Shown here: positions 16,350 through 24,627 of the stretch, piece by piece
Layout: each line of letters starts with the position of its first letter
How positions within the stretch are numbered: position 1 is the first letter of the stretch
Source of the DNA: Hyphomicrobiales bacterium
GTDB taxonomy: Bacteria > Pseudomonadota > Alphaproteobacteria > Rhizobiales > Rhizobiaceae
Direction: 5' to 3'
Assembly (NCBI GenBank): GCA_011087605.1
Contig: JAALLE010000017.1
Span: forward strand, 1-52,946
DNA length: 52,946 bases
Program-made: the position numbers and the translations under genes
The notes under the pieces: generated by a model
Told to the model about the DNA's origin: nothing
The model's database searches: none
The model's input: the letters and a program-made list of their open reading frames with translations, nothing else

Positions 16350-17627
16350 TTACAGAAGTTTCAACTCGCCTGTGGTTGGAATGTTTGGAGCGGCTGCATT
16401 GGCGACGATCTTGAGATCGTACTTGTCGCCTTCCTTCTGCCACTGACCAGATACCAAAGGCGTTTTCGATACATTTTTAACGGGCCCATTGGACCAGTCG
16501 ACCGGGCCAACCATGGTATTCAGCTTGGTTGCAGCGATAGCGGCGGTGACCGCTTCAGGGCTCTCAAGGTCTTCTGCACGTGAGACAACGTCGGCCACCA
16601 CTTCAAACAGGGCATGGCGGAACCCGATCGGCTGGGTCCACTGCTTGCCAGTTGCCTTGGTATAGCCATCCGCCAGATCACGGGCAGACACACCGGTGAG
16701 GGAAGACGAGAATGGATGGTTTGGTGACCACCAGACTTCTGAAGAAAGACCGTTACCCCGATCTCCAAGTGAATCGATGACTGAAGGGAACAACAATGCC
16801 TTACCAATGGTGACAATCTTTGGATTGAAACCCTGCTGGGCCGCCTGCGACCAGAATGTCGCAAAGTCTGGTGGGATCATCACGCCGGTGACGATTTCAC
16901 AGCCGGCATTTTTGAATGCCTGGATTTGGCTTGAAAAATCATCGCTCAGCGGCTGATAGCGACCCGGATCGGTCAATTCGTAACCAGCTCCGGCAAAGGG
17001 CTTTGGCAGCCCCAGATTTGGGTCACCCCAGGCATTGCCGTCAGCATCATTGGGGAACAGGCCTCCGACTTTCTTGGCGACACCGGAATTGCCCCACATG
17101 TCGAGGAATGCACCAATCACATCTTCCAGGCCCCAGAAGAAGTGAAAGGTATTTTCAAACCCTTCTGCGGGATTACCGTTGCGGCCAAAGAAATACGGCT
17201 GCCAGGGGCAATCGGTTGTGATGCAGGGGGTGCCGTTGACTTCAGCCTGATCGGCGACCGGGTTGGTCGTGTCGGGTGTTGCGGCGGCGGTGATGATGTC
17301 TACTTCTTCGCCGAGCAGCAATTCTGAAGCAACTTCTGAAGCGCGGTTTGGATTTGACTGGCTGTCGCGTACATGAATTTCGATGTTCCAGTTCTTGCCA
17401 TTGTTGGCGATGCCGGATGCGAATTTTTCAGTCAGTCCCTTGATGATGAAATCATCGGCTTCCGCAAAGCCTGCCAGCGGTCCTGTTTTAGGGCTCACAT
17501 AGCCAATTTTGATGGTTGGATTGGCGGCATAGGCGCGGGTTGAGCGCAGGATTGCAGGAGCGGCTAGTGTGCCACCTGCAACGGTCAAAAACCGCCGACG
17601 GTTCAGTCCTTGAGGATTCCAATTCAT
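16350..17627 (-). CDS. Branched-chain amino-acid-type ABC substrate-binding protein
   Basis: 425 residues. The N-terminus has N-R-R-R-F-L-T-V-A-G-G (9-19) and a hydrophobic stretch ending in A-Y-A-A-N, a twin-arginine type export signal. The mature protein begins P-T-I-K-I-G-Y-V-S-P-K-T-G-P, the standard type I periplasmic fold (Peripla_BP_6) opening. It delivers a ligand to LivHMGF, encoded directly downstream. It lies 42 bp after the 3-hydroxyacyl-CoA-dehydrogenase-like gene, so catabolic and transport genes probably share one transcript. Export by Tat suggests folding before translocation; the ligand is unknown. Confidence 0.92.
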   Translation of the reverse strand: MNWNPQGLNRRRFLTVAGGTLAAPAILRSTRAYAANPTIKIGYVSPKTGPLAGFAEADDFIIKGLTEKFASGIANNGKNWNIEIHVRDSQSNPNRASEVASELLLGEEVDIITAAATPDTTNPVADQAEVNGTPCITTDCPWQPYFFGRNGNPAEGFENTFHFFWGLEDVIGAFLDMWGNSGVAKKVGGLFPNDADGNAWGDPNLGLPKPFAGAGYELTDPGRYQPLSDDFSSQIQAFKNAGCEIVTGVMIPPDFATFWSQAAQQGFNPKIVTIGKALLFPSVIDSLGDRGNGLSSEVWWSPNHPFSSSLTGVSARDLADGYTKATGKQWTQPIGFRHALFEVVADVVSRAEDLESPEAVTAAIAATKLNTMVGPVDWSNGPVKNVSKTPLVSGQWQKEGDKYDLKIVANAAAPNIPTTGELKLL

Positions 17628-17669
17628 TGTGTTTCTCCCATAATCTGCCGGACTTTCCCGGCTGTTGAT

Positions 17670-18602
17670 TTACTTGTTCAGCAGTTTCGATACCTCCGAC
17701 AGATATGCCGGTATCTTTCCGCGTAATTGATTTGCCTCCTCGTCGGTCCAGGTGCGAAACCCTTCTCCCGATTTCATCCCAAGCCTGCCGTCTGCCACCA
17801 ATTGCTCCAGATAGGGAGACGGTCCTTTTCGGCTCTCCAAATCGAACAATACATTTTCATGGATGTCCAGCGTCAGATCTGTGCCCACCAGGTCGGCATT
17901 TTCCAGGGGGCCAAGCACCGCCAGACGACGACCAAAACTGGCTTTTATGACTGTATCCACCGCCTGCGCATCACAGATACCGTTCTCCACCAGACTGATC
18001 GCCTCCCTCCACAATGCGTGCTGCAGGCGGTTTCCGATAAAACCTGGCACATCCTTTTCGACAGTGACGGGCGTTTTTCCAGCGCCATCGAGCAAAGCTG
18101 TCATGGCCTGCATCGCCGCATCGTCAGTCCATTTTGTTCTGATCACCTCGACCAGCGGAATCATGTGTGGCGGGTTCCACCAATGGGTTCCCAGCGCACG
18201 GTGTTTGGTTTCCAAATTTTCCATAATCAGACTGATCTGGATCACCGAAGTATTTGAAGCAAGAATGCAATCGGCTGGTGCGTGTTGTTCAATCTCAGCA
18301 AATAATTGCTGTTTCAAGGGAAGTTTTTCTGGTGCAGCTTCAAACACAAATTCGGCGTTACCAACCGCCGCTTTGATGTTCGAATGCACCGAAATGCGCG
18401 ATATGATTTGCGGGATTTCAGAACGATCCACCCCGATGGCCGTCAGACTGTCAGTGACACGCTGATGCAAAGTGTCTCGGGACTCTGTAACCGGATCGCA
18501 GATCTCGACCTGATGTCCGGCCCGCGCCATCACGAGAGCAATGCCGTGACCCATCAGGCCAGCGCCGATTACCGCGACAATGGAGCTCGTTGGTGCGGTC
18601 AT
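17670..18602 (-). CDS. 3-hydroxyacyl-CoA dehydrogenase family protein
   Basis: 310 residues. The Rossmann motif G-A-G-L-M-G-H-G-I-A (13-22) with a downstream acidic residue (E-I-C-D) indicates NAD preference. Catalytic-region blocks are L-A-S-N-T-S-V-I-Q-I and G-T-H-W-W-N-P-P-H-M-I-P-L-V-E-V, and the C-terminal domain begins K-D-V-P-G-F-I-G-N-R-L. Length fits single-domain members such as 3-hydroxybutyryl-CoA dehydrogenase, carnitine 3-dehydrogenase and L-gulonate dehydrogenase. The H-W-W-N-P-P-H loop differs from the H-F-F-N-P of fatty-acid enzymes and hints at a free 3-hydroxy acid. The gene overlaps the SDR gene by 4 bp (ATGA). Acting before BKACE, it would make a 3-keto acid; this is inference. 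Confidence 0.85.
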   Translation of the reverse strand: MTAPTSSIVAVIGAGLMGHGIALVMARAGHQVEICDPVTESRDTLHQRVTDSLTAIGVDRSEIPQIISRISVHSNIKAAVGNAEFVFEAAPEKLPLKQQLFAEIEQHAPADCILASNTSVIQISLIMENLETKHRALGTHWWNPPHMIPLVEVIRTKWTDDAAMQAMTALLDGAGKTPVTVEKDVPGFIGNRLQHALWREAISLVENGICDAQAVDTVIKASFGRRLAVLGPLENADLVGTDLTLDIHENVLFDLESRKGPSPYLEQLVADGRLGMKSGEGFRTWTDEEANQLRGKIPAYLSEVSKLLNK

Positions 18603-19402
18603 CCAGCGGTATATCCGCCATCAGCATATAATATGTGGCCGGTGTAGAAATCAGAGGCATTTGACGCCAGGAACAGTAACGGTCCCGCAAGATCTTCGGG
18701 CTCTCCAAGGCGACCCTTTGGAACTCGGGACAGGAATCCGGCACGCACTTTCTTCGCCTCGTCATTGTCTTCAAACATCCAGGCGGTCAACGGTGAGCGG
18801 AACACTGTCGGCGCTATGGCGTTCACGGTGATGCCGGTCGGCCCCAATTCGCAGCCAAGCGCTTTGGTCATGCCATCAACTGCGGACTTCGACGCGCAAT
18901 AAGCGGTATAGCCGGCCGGGTGACCCAACAGACCGCGCGCTGAAGACACCAGAACGATTTTTCCACCGTCGCCCTGCACTTTCATCTGCCCCGCCGCCGC
19001 TCGGGCCATCAGCCAGCTCTGGGTGACATTGGCGTCCATCACATCGGTAAACGTTGATGGCTCCATGTCATTGATCAGGGCCACCTTGTTCATGCCGGAA
19101 GCCACAACCAGAATATCGAGCCGGCCAAAGGTCGAGACCGCTTCGTCCACCAATTTCTGACAGGAAACTTCGTCGTCCGGGCGCGCGTTGATCGCTGAAA
19201 CACTGGCCCCACCATCGCGGCATTCTCTGCTGATGTCCTGCAACGCCTGCTGATTGCCAGCAGCCAGCACAAGATTACATCCGGCACCGGCAAGCACACG
19301 GGCTGCAACCATGCCAAATGCTCCCGAAGCGCCAGTGATCAAAGCTACCTTGCCTTTGACATCGAACATGGAAAGTGGATTGGTGATGGAAGCGCCGCTC
19401 AT
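18599..19402 (-). CDS. Short-chain dehydrogenase/reductase
   Basis: 267 residues from the ATG at 19402, which has AAGGA 7 bp upstream; an extension to 19459 overlaps the cupin gene and is rejected. It is a classical SDR with T-G-A-S-G-A-F-G (23-30) for the cofactor, a catalytic V-S-S-A-R-G-L-L-G and Y-C-A-S-K, and the tail N-A-S-D-F-Y-T-G-H-I-L-Y-A-D-G-G-Y. It is cytoplasmic and NAD(P)-dependent. It overlaps the next gene by 4 bp and follows the cupin stop by 11 bp. The substrate is probably an alcohol or ketone intermediate of the same pathway. Confidence 0.92.
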   Translation of the reverse strand: MSGASITNPLSMFDVKGKVALITGASGAFGMVAARVLAGAGCNLVLAAGNQQALQDISRECRDGGASVSAINARPDDEVSCQKLVDEAVSTFGRLDILVVASGMNKVALINDMEPSTFTDVMDANVTQSWLMARAAAGQMKVQGDGGKIVLVSSARGLLGHPAGYTAYCASKSAVDGMTKALGCELGPTGITVNAIAPTVFRSPLTAWMFEDNDEAKKVRAGFLSRVPKGRLGEPEDLAGPLLFLASNASDFYTGHILYADGGYTAG

Positions 19403-19413
19403 GTGACGTCCTT

Positions 19414-19761
19414 TCAGTTGGCTTTTGGCGGGTAAGGCATGACGACCAGCATCACACAAATATCGTTGCGTCGGTTTTCGATTTTGCGCACTTCATTGGG
19501 CGCAATGGTGCAGGAATCGTATTTCCTCAAAACCGTGTCCTGACCGTCGATCGTGATGGTCATCTCGCCATCCAGTACAACATAGACCTTTTCAAAGGGA
19601 GTTGAGTCCGGACCCGCGCCGCCACCGGGCAAAAACTGGCTCAGCCCAACCCACTGGTTTTCTGGTCCACCTTCGGTAAATCCCTGCAGCCGCAGGCCTG
19701 TCACATCCCAATGGTTGGGCGCTTCATATTTTTGCGCGTCGACAAACCGGTTGATCAACAT
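19414..19761 (-). CDS. Cupin-domain protein
   Basis: 115 residues forming one cupin barrel: G-G-G-A-G-P-D-S-T-P-F-E-K-V-Y-V-V-L-D-G-E-M covers motif 1, and the second strand block is A-P-N-E-V-R-K-I-E-N-R. The usual motif-1 histidine pair (H-x-H) is replaced by P-D-S, so metal binding is doubtful; it may be an isomerase, a non-metal enzyme or a ligand-binding accessory. It lies 3 bp after the cyclase stop and 11 bp before the SDR start, inside the array. Confidence 0.82.
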   Translation of the reverse strand: MLINRFVDAQKYEAPNHWDVTGLRLQGFTEGGPENQWVGLSQFLPGGGAGPDSTPFEKVYVVLDGEMTITIDGQDTVLRKYDSCTIAPNEVRKIENRRNDICVMLVVMPYPPKAN

Positions 19762-19764
19762 GGC

Positions 19765-20604
19765 TCAAAAGTCCTCGCCTGGTTCGATGCGGTATTTCTG
19801 TCCCTTGTCGAGCATAGCCACGAGGCGAATGATGCAGCCATCACCGCGGTCCCAGTTCCACGGGAAGAAAGCAAATGTGCAGCGTTTGCCGGTGACGGAA
19901 TCGAGGTCACCTCCGACATTTTCAATGCCCAATATGCCGTTGGAAAACAGTTTGTTGTGCACCGGTTCCCATTCCGGGAAGGCGTCCTTCCAGTCGATGC
20001 CACCCGACCATTCGAAATATTCCTGTTCAAGATGTGGCAGGATAGGACCATTGCGCTGAGGGCCGATGGCAGTGGCCAGGGGATGGTCGTTGGCCTGCGT
20101 GTCATGACCGACAACCTTAACCCCCTTTTCGATCATCCAGTCAGCCGCAGACGGGACGAGACCCGGACAATAAGCGAAGTAGTCACCGTCTTCATATTGT
20201 TTGTGCCAACCAGTATTGATGATCAGGACGTCGCCCTTGCGGATTGCGTGGCCGCAGGCTTTTTCCAGGTCGTCACCGGTAATCTGTTCCCATTTGTTTT
20301 TGGGAATCGAAACAACCAGACCAGTGCCAAAGAAATGGGGAAGGGGAACCTCGTCGATGAACGGCGTGCCCTGCACCACATGCGCTGGTGCATCGATATG
20401 AGTGGTGACATGCATTGTCGTGGTGATCGTCTGGCTCAATACGCCGGACTTCGCCATGTAGTGTTTGCGTTCAATCGCAACGTCTTTGAAATAGGGCCAG
20501 TTTGGACATTGATAGCCAAAGCGGTGGCTCAGGTTGATGAACTCAAGCCCCATGTCATTGTTGGTATTTTCCTGAAATTCGATGCCACGAACTGTAATCG
20601 TCAT
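19765..20604 (-). CDS. Cyclase family protein with intact metal motif
   Basis: 279 residues from the ATG at 20604, which is preceded by AGGAGGAGCGG; the longer frame to 21051 runs into iclR and is rejected. It has the canonical metal motif H-V-T-T-H-I-D-A-P-A-H (65-75) of kynurenine formamidase/cyclase hydrolases, plus G-D-V-L-I-I-N-T-G-W-H and G-I-E-N-V-G-G-D. It should be a Mn- or Zn-dependent amidohydrolase or lactonase. It is the first gene of the minus-strand array that runs to 11034, so its product probably acts early in the pathway. Compare the paralogue at 10079, where this motif is altered. Confidence 0.9.
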   Translation of the reverse strand: MTITVRGIEFQENTNNDMGLEFINLSHRFGYQCPNWPYFKDVAIERKHYMAKSGVLSQTITTTMHVTTHIDAPAHVVQGTPFIDEVPLPHFFGTGLVVSIPKNKWEQITGDDLEKACGHAIRKGDVLIINTGWHKQYEDGDYFAYCPGLVPSAADWMIEKGVKVVGHDTQANDHPLATAIGPQRNGPILPHLEQEYFEWSGGIDWKDAFPEWEPVHNKLFSNGILGIENVGGDLDSVTGKRCTFAFFPWNWDRGDGCIIRLVAMLDKGQKYRIEPGEDF

Positions 20605-20681
20605 CTGCCGCTCCTCCTGTTGCTGGAGCCCGCAGGCCCCAAACGCAGCGTTGTTTCTTGGGTCTAAGCCCGGAATAATCA

Positions 20682-20748
20682 CAATACGGTATAGGTGTAT
20701 TGCATTGCAGTCAAGATTGTGGAATGTCTGTATCGCATTGCGGGTCAA
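20682..20748. promoter_or_regulatory. Operator-like region between the cyclase array and iclR
   Basis: Two elements are visible in the 195-bp divergent gap. The first is an inverted repeat, CAATAC (20682-20687) with GTATTG (20697-20702). The second is a pair of imperfect direct repeats, TATTGCATTGCAGTCAA (20698-20714) and TATCGCATTGCGGGTCAA (20731-20748), 33 bp apart, close to three helical turns. IclR regulators often bind such repeated sites as tetramers. Placement fits control of both directions. Confidence 0.5.
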
Positions 20749-20799
20749 CCTGTGGACGACCTGCATCCGATGGAGATTGCGAAAGGCTAAGAGCTGGAT

Positions 20800-21561
20800 A
20801 TGAGCAAGGTGGACGCCAAGCCGGGCAGGTCTTCCGGCATTCAGGTCATTGCACGCGCTGCGGCGATCCTGCGTATCCTGCGTGATAGTGAATCCGGCTT
20901 GAGTCTTGGTCAGATCGCTCGGCAGGTTGGTCTCCCAAGATCTACCGTGCAGCGCATCGTCGGGGCTCTGCAAGGCGAGCGGTTGGTCATCGCTTCCAGT
21001 GCTGAAGGTGGGTTGCGTCTGGGGCCGGAATTCCATTCGATGGCCGACCATGCCCGCTACGATATCGTTGAAAGCTGCAGACTGATGCTGTCAGAACTGG
21101 CGCAAGCAACAGGTGAAACCGTTGATCTGGCGGTTCAGCGGGGAGCCGGAATGATCTTTCTCGATCAGGTGCCCGGCCTGCACCGTTTACGCACCGTCTC
21201 TTCCGTTGGTGAAGCGTTTCCGCTGACCACAACCGCTAACGGTCGCGCGGCACTGGCCCAAATGGATGATACAAGCCTGCTAAAACTGGCGGAAGCGGAA
21301 TGGCTTCGCACAGGGCAACAGGCAAACCGGCAGGAATTTGTCGATCTTATCAACCGAATTCGCGACGAGGGCCTGGCCTATGATCTGGATGAACACACCC
21401 AGGGCATCAGCGCCATCGGTTTTGCCTTCAGGGACTGGAGCGGTGAAATTCACTCTATCTCCGTTCCTATTCCTTCCAGCCGCTATTCTGCCAGTTGTGA
21501 GACCGTAAAAGCGGCGTTGAACGAGGCTCGCAAGCAGGCTGCGGCATTCAGCCGACCTTAG
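20800..21561 (+). CDS. IclR family transcriptional regulator
   Basis: 253 residues. The winged helix-turn-helix spans about 15-75 (L-S-L-G-Q-I-A-R-Q-V-G-L-P-R-S-T-V-Q-R-I-V-G-A-L). The IclR effector domain follows (D-L-A-V-Q-R-G-A-G-M-I-F-L-D-Q-V and G-I-S-A-I-G-F-A-F-R). It is divergent from the cyclase-cupin-SDR-dehydrogenase-Liv-BKACE array, and repeated sites lie in the gap. It is the likely specific regulator of that array, responding to a pathway acid or amide. Confidence 0.94.
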   Translation: MSKVDAKPGRSSGIQVIARAAAILRILRDSESGLSLGQIARQVGLPRSTVQRIVGALQGERLVIASSAEGGLRLGPEFHSMADHARYDIVESCRLMLSELAQATGETVDLAVQRGAGMIFLDQVPGLHRLRTVSSVGEAFPLTTTANGRAALAQMDDTSLLKLAEAEWLRTGQQANRQEFVDLINRIRDEGLAYDLDEHTQGISAIGFAFRDWSGEIHSISVPIPSSRYSASCETVKAALNEARKQAAAFSRP

Positions 21562-21578
21562 ATATTTTTTCAAACGTC

Positions 21579-21595
21579 ACCGGGTGACCGGTTTT
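21579..21595 (+). terminator. Weak terminator after iclR
   Basis: A 5-bp stem ACCGG/CCGGT with a GTGA tetraloop (21579-21592) runs into TTTTC, 17 bp after the iclR stop. Short but well placed. An alternative palindrome (GTCACC-G-GGTGAC, 21576-21588) uses the same bases. Confidence 0.5.
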
Positions 21596-21897
21596 CTGTT
21601 CAACCAGCCCGGCCCACGCTTGCCAAAACCATTGGAAAATCATCCACCGGCATGATTTTGGTGTTATCCGAATTCTGTACACTTATTTTTTGGGGCCAGC
21701 CCTAGCCTGCCCAATTTTGGATTTAACCGATTATATTCAAGGGAATAACAGAGATTGTTTTGCGTATTCCAGGGGCCGTCGAGCCAATTGAGCCGCCGCG
21801 ACAGGCACCAGCTATCGATTGACTCCGATTGCTCACTCGATAAACTCGACCGACCCCTCCACTTTGGTAGGCTTGTTGTTCTTGGGAGAAATAAATC
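21596..21897. other. Intergenic region upstream of phnD
   Basis: About 300 bp with no gene I can support. It contains one clear stem-loop, AAAATCAT (21636-21643) with ATGATTTT (21652-21659), an 8-nt spacer and trailing TTTTGG, which may be a terminator or an operator. I looked for a Pho box (CTGTCAT repeats) and saw none, so phosphate-starvation control through PhoB is not supported by eye. Confidence 0.45.
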
Positions 21898-22869
21898 ATG
21901 AAAATCAAACAAATACTGTTTAGCGCATTTGCAGCGCTGCTATTCGCATGGGTCATTCCTGTACAGGCGCAGGAAGAATGTAGTCGCGGCACGCTGGACG
22001 TGGCTTATTGTGACCGCAATCTGGATCAGGTGGCAGATTTGCCGCTGGACGAAAGCAAGTGGGTCGATCCCAGCACCCTCATCTTTACCTATACGCCTGT
22101 GGAAGATCCCGCCGTTTATGCCAATATCTGGGATGGCTTCGTCAATCACATGAAAGCCACCACTGGAAAGGACGTGGTATTCTTCCCGGTGCAATCGAAT
22201 GCAGCCCAACTTGAGGCCATGCGTTCTGGTCGTCTGCATGTGGCCGGTTTCAATACCGGTTCCAATCCAATCGCGGTGAGCTGCGCTGGTTTCGTGCCGT
22301 TTGGCATGATGGCCTATAACGACGGTTCCTTTGGATATGAAATGGAAATTATCGTGCCCGCCGATTCTGCTATGCAGACACCGGCCGAAATCAAAGGCAA
22401 GACAATGGCCTTTACATCGCCAACATCCAACTCAGGTTTCAAAGCACCTTCTGCTATCCTGAAAGGTGAGTTTGGTCTGGTTGCTGAAACAGATTTTACA
22501 CCGACATTTTCTGGCAAACACGACAACTCTATCCTTGGTGTGGCCAACGGCGATTATGAAGTTGCCGCGATTGCCAACTCGGTGCTGGAGCGTATGATCC
22601 GCCGCGGTGTGGTCAAAGAAGGTCAGGTGCGTTCAATTTATAAATCGCAAACCTTTCCGACAACCGGATATGGCCATGCCCACAATCTGCATCCGAACCT
22701 GGTCGCCAAAGTGAAACAGGCTTTCTGGACTTTCCCATGGTCTGAAGATGAGAATTTCGTAAAGGAATTCAAAAAGGCTGATCGTTTTGTCGGTATTACC
22801 CACAAATTTGACTGGGATGTCATTCGTAAGATCGACGCTGCCAACGGCGTCAGCTACGATTGTAAATAA
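21898..22869 (+). CDS. phnD: Phosphate/phosphonate-type ABC substrate-binding protein (PhnD)
   Basis: 323 residues. Signal peptide of about 24 residues (A-F-A-A-L-L-F-A-W-V-I-P-V-Q-A/Q). The mature part has the PhnD-type segments F-F-P-V-Q-S-N-A-A-Q-L-E-A-M-R-S-G-R-L-H and the anion-binding stretch F-T-S-P-T-S-N-S-G-F-K-A-P, with serines and threonine placed to hold a phosphonate or phosphate group. It is the first gene of a five-gene unit. A GC-rich stem-loop separates it from phnC and may boost receptor expression. Family members bind phosphonates, phosphite or phosphate esters; the exact ligand is open. Confidence 0.92.
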   Translation: MKIKQILFSAFAALLFAWVIPVQAQEECSRGTLDVAYCDRNLDQVADLPLDESKWVDPSTLIFTYTPVEDPAVYANIWDGFVNHMKATTGKDVVFFPVQSNAAQLEAMRSGRLHVAGFNTGSNPIAVSCAGFVPFGMMAYNDGSFGYEMEIIVPADSAMQTPAEIKGKTMAFTSPTSNSGFKAPSAILKGEFGLVAETDFTPTFSGKHDNSILGVANGDYEVAAIANSVLERMIRRGVVKEGQVRSIYKSQTFPTTGYGHAHNLHPNLVAKVKQAFWTFPWSEDENFVKEFKKADRFVGITHKFDWDVIRKIDAANGVSYDCK

Positions 22870-22892
22870 TAAAAACCACTTAAAAAATGAGC

Positions 22893-22925
22893 AGCGCCGG
22901 GCGGCCTTCTGGACCGTCCGGCGCT
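22893..22925 (+). promoter_or_regulatory. Intra-operon stem-loop between phnD and phnC
   Basis: A long GC-rich stem, AGCGCCGGGCGG paired with CCGTCCGGCGCT including one G-T pair, encloses a short loop and is followed by TTC, not a T-run. It sits 23 bp after the receptor stop, the same position as the stem-loop after the Liv-type receptor at 16314. It is probably a stabiliser or partial attenuator giving more receptor than ATPase/permease. Confidence 0.6.
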
Positions 22926-22954
22926 TTCAATGAACGGGGAAATGGGGATGCTGC

Positions 22955-23809
22955 ATGCTTCGACTTGAAGGGTTGAAAAAGCGCTACAAAACTGGCGATG
23001 AGACCCTCAAGGGCGTGGATCTGGAAATCCCCGATGGGCAGGTGATCGCCCTGATCGGACCATCAGGAGCCGGCAAATCGACACTGATTCGATGTGTCAA
23101 TCGTTTGGTAGAACCAACTGGCGGTAAAGCCTTTCTTGGCGATCTGGAACTGACCAGCCTGTCGTCGTCGAAGCTCCGCAAAGCGCGCAGCCGCATGGGA
23201 ATGATTTTTCAGGAATACGCTCTGGTTGAGCGGTTGACGGTGATGGAAAACGTCCTGTCCGGGCGTCTTGGATATGTCGGTTTCTGGAAAAGTTATTTCC
23301 GCCGTTTCCCGGCAGCGGATGTCCACGAGGCCTATCGGTTGCTTGACCGGGTTGGTCTGATGCATATGGCCGACAAACGGGCCGACGAATTGTCCGGCGG
23401 GCAGCGTCAGCGGGTTGGCATATGTCGGGCGCTAATTCAAAATCCCGACCTGTTGCTGATCGATGAACCGACGGCCAGTCTTGATCCCAAAACATCCCGC
23501 CAAATCATGCGGTTGATCAACGAACTGTGTGAAGAACGGGGTCTTGCCGTCATCATCAACATCCATGACGTGCTGCTGGCGCAAATGTTTTCCCAGCGGG
23601 TTGTCGGCCTTAAACTGGGTGAAATCGTCTATGACGGGAAGCCGGATGGTCTGACCCCCGAAGTGCTGACTGATATCTATGGCGAAGAAGATTGGGAAGC
23701 GACCATTGAAAAGGTGGAAGACGAAGACGGCGAGGACGACGAGAGCGGCGAGGGCGGCGAGGACGGCGAGAACCTCGAGGAAAACGCGGCGCTGGGGAAC
23801 CTGACATGA
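22955..23809 (+). CDS. phnC: Phosphonate ABC transporter ATP-binding protein (PhnC) with acidic tail
   Basis: 284 residues. Walker A is G-P-S-G-A-G-K-S-T, the signature is L-S-G-G-Q-R-Q-R and Walker B is [26 protein letters not shown] is the PhnC Q-loop region. PhnC proteins usually end near residue 250-260; this one continues with about 30 residues made largely of Asp, Glu and Gly (from about 250), encoded by repeated GGCGAG/GACGAG units at 23716-23780. The tail is probably disordered. The stop overlaps the permease start by 4 bp (ATGA). Confidence 0.93.
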   Translation: MLRLEGLKKRYKTGDETLKGVDLEIPDGQVIALIGPSGAGKSTLIRCVNRLVEPTGGKAFLGDLELTSLSSSKLRKARSRMGMIFQEYALVERLTVMENVLSGRLGYVGFWKSYFRRFPAADVHEAYRLLDRVGLMHMADKRADELSGGQRQRVGICRALIQNPDLLLIDEPTASLDPKTSRQIMRLINELCEERGLAVIINIHDVLLAQMFSQRVVGLKLGEIVYDGKPDGLTPEVLTDIYGEEDWEATIEKVEDEDGEDDESGEGGEDGENLEENAALGNLT

Positions 23810-24627
23810 GCGTCTCTTCGCCAGGGTCTGGTCAGCCATTCCCAAACAATTGGCGTAAACCACCATTCATTAAAAACCCGCTGTTGCGTTGGAGCATTAT
23901 TATCGGTGCTGCGATTTATCTGGCGTTGGCCTTCGGCACAATGGATGTAAATTGGCAGCGCGCGGCTGAAGGACTGCCCCGTGGGCAGCGATTCCTGGCA
24001 GCGTTTTTCCCACCCAACTTTTCCGACAATCTCGGTGTCATGTGGGACGGTATTTTTGAAAGCATCTGGATGGCGATCATTTCGACGATCGCCGGCATTG
24101 CGCTCTCCATACCGATTGGTTTGGGGGCGGCGAAAAATCTGGCGCCCAAATGGGTTTATCTGCTGAACCGCGGAATCATCGGCGGATCACGAACTTTTCC
24201 CGAAGTAATTCTGGCGATTTTTGCGGTGAAACTGTTTGGCTTTGGGCCATTTGCCGGATTCGTGGCCCTGTCCATCGGAACGATTGGGTTTTATGCCAAA
24301 CTTCTGGCCGAAGACATCGAGAATATGAGCGCCACCCAGGCGGAAGCCATCAAGGCAACTGGCGCCAGCTGGTTTCAATGGATCAACTACGCCATTCAAC
24401 CGCAGGTCATGCCGCGTATGATCGGTCTTTCGGTCTACCGCCTTGATATCAATTTTCGAGAATCGGCCGTTGTCGGCATCGTTGGTGGCGGCGGTATCGG
24501 TGCAACATTGAACACGGCATTTGAACGCTACGAATTCGACACGGCAGCCGCCATATTGCTGATCATTATCGCAATCGTAATGGCGCTGGAATATACGTCC
24601 GGATTTTTGAGAAAGTACGTGCAATAG
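23806..24627 (+). CDS. phnE: Phosphonate ABC transporter permease (PhnE), first copy
   Basis: 273 residues with about six hydrophobic spans and an inner-membrane permease fold. The PhnE motif [12 protein letters not shown] (EAA loop contacting the ATPase) is present, with [18 protein letters not shown] near the end. It starts inside the phnC stop and ends one base before the start of the second permease gene. Two non-identical PhnE proteins probably form a heterodimer. Confidence 0.92.
   Translation: MSVSSPGSGQPFPNNWRKPPFIKNPLLRWSIIIGAAIYLALAFGTMDVNWQRAAEGLPRGQRFLAAFFPPNFSDNLGVMWDGIFESIWMAIISTIAGIALSIPIGLGAAKNLAPKWVYLLNRGIIGGSRTFPEVILAIFAVKLFGFGPFAGFVALSIGTIGFYAKLLAEDIENMSATQAEAIKATGASWFQWINYAIQPQVMPRMIGLSVYRLDINFRESAVVGIVGGGGIGATLNTAFERYEFDTAAAILLIIIAIVMALEYTSGFLRKYVQ

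Noticed and set aside
21664-21912. 82-residue minus-strand open frame upstream of phnD
   Set aside because: It overlaps the phnD start, has no ribosome-binding site or recognisable motif, and its composition looks like translated non-coding DNA.
23716-23780. GGCGAG repeats as a CRISPR or regulatory repeat array
   Set aside because: They are in-frame codons for the acidic tail of PhnC with no spacers; best described as low-complexity coding repeats.
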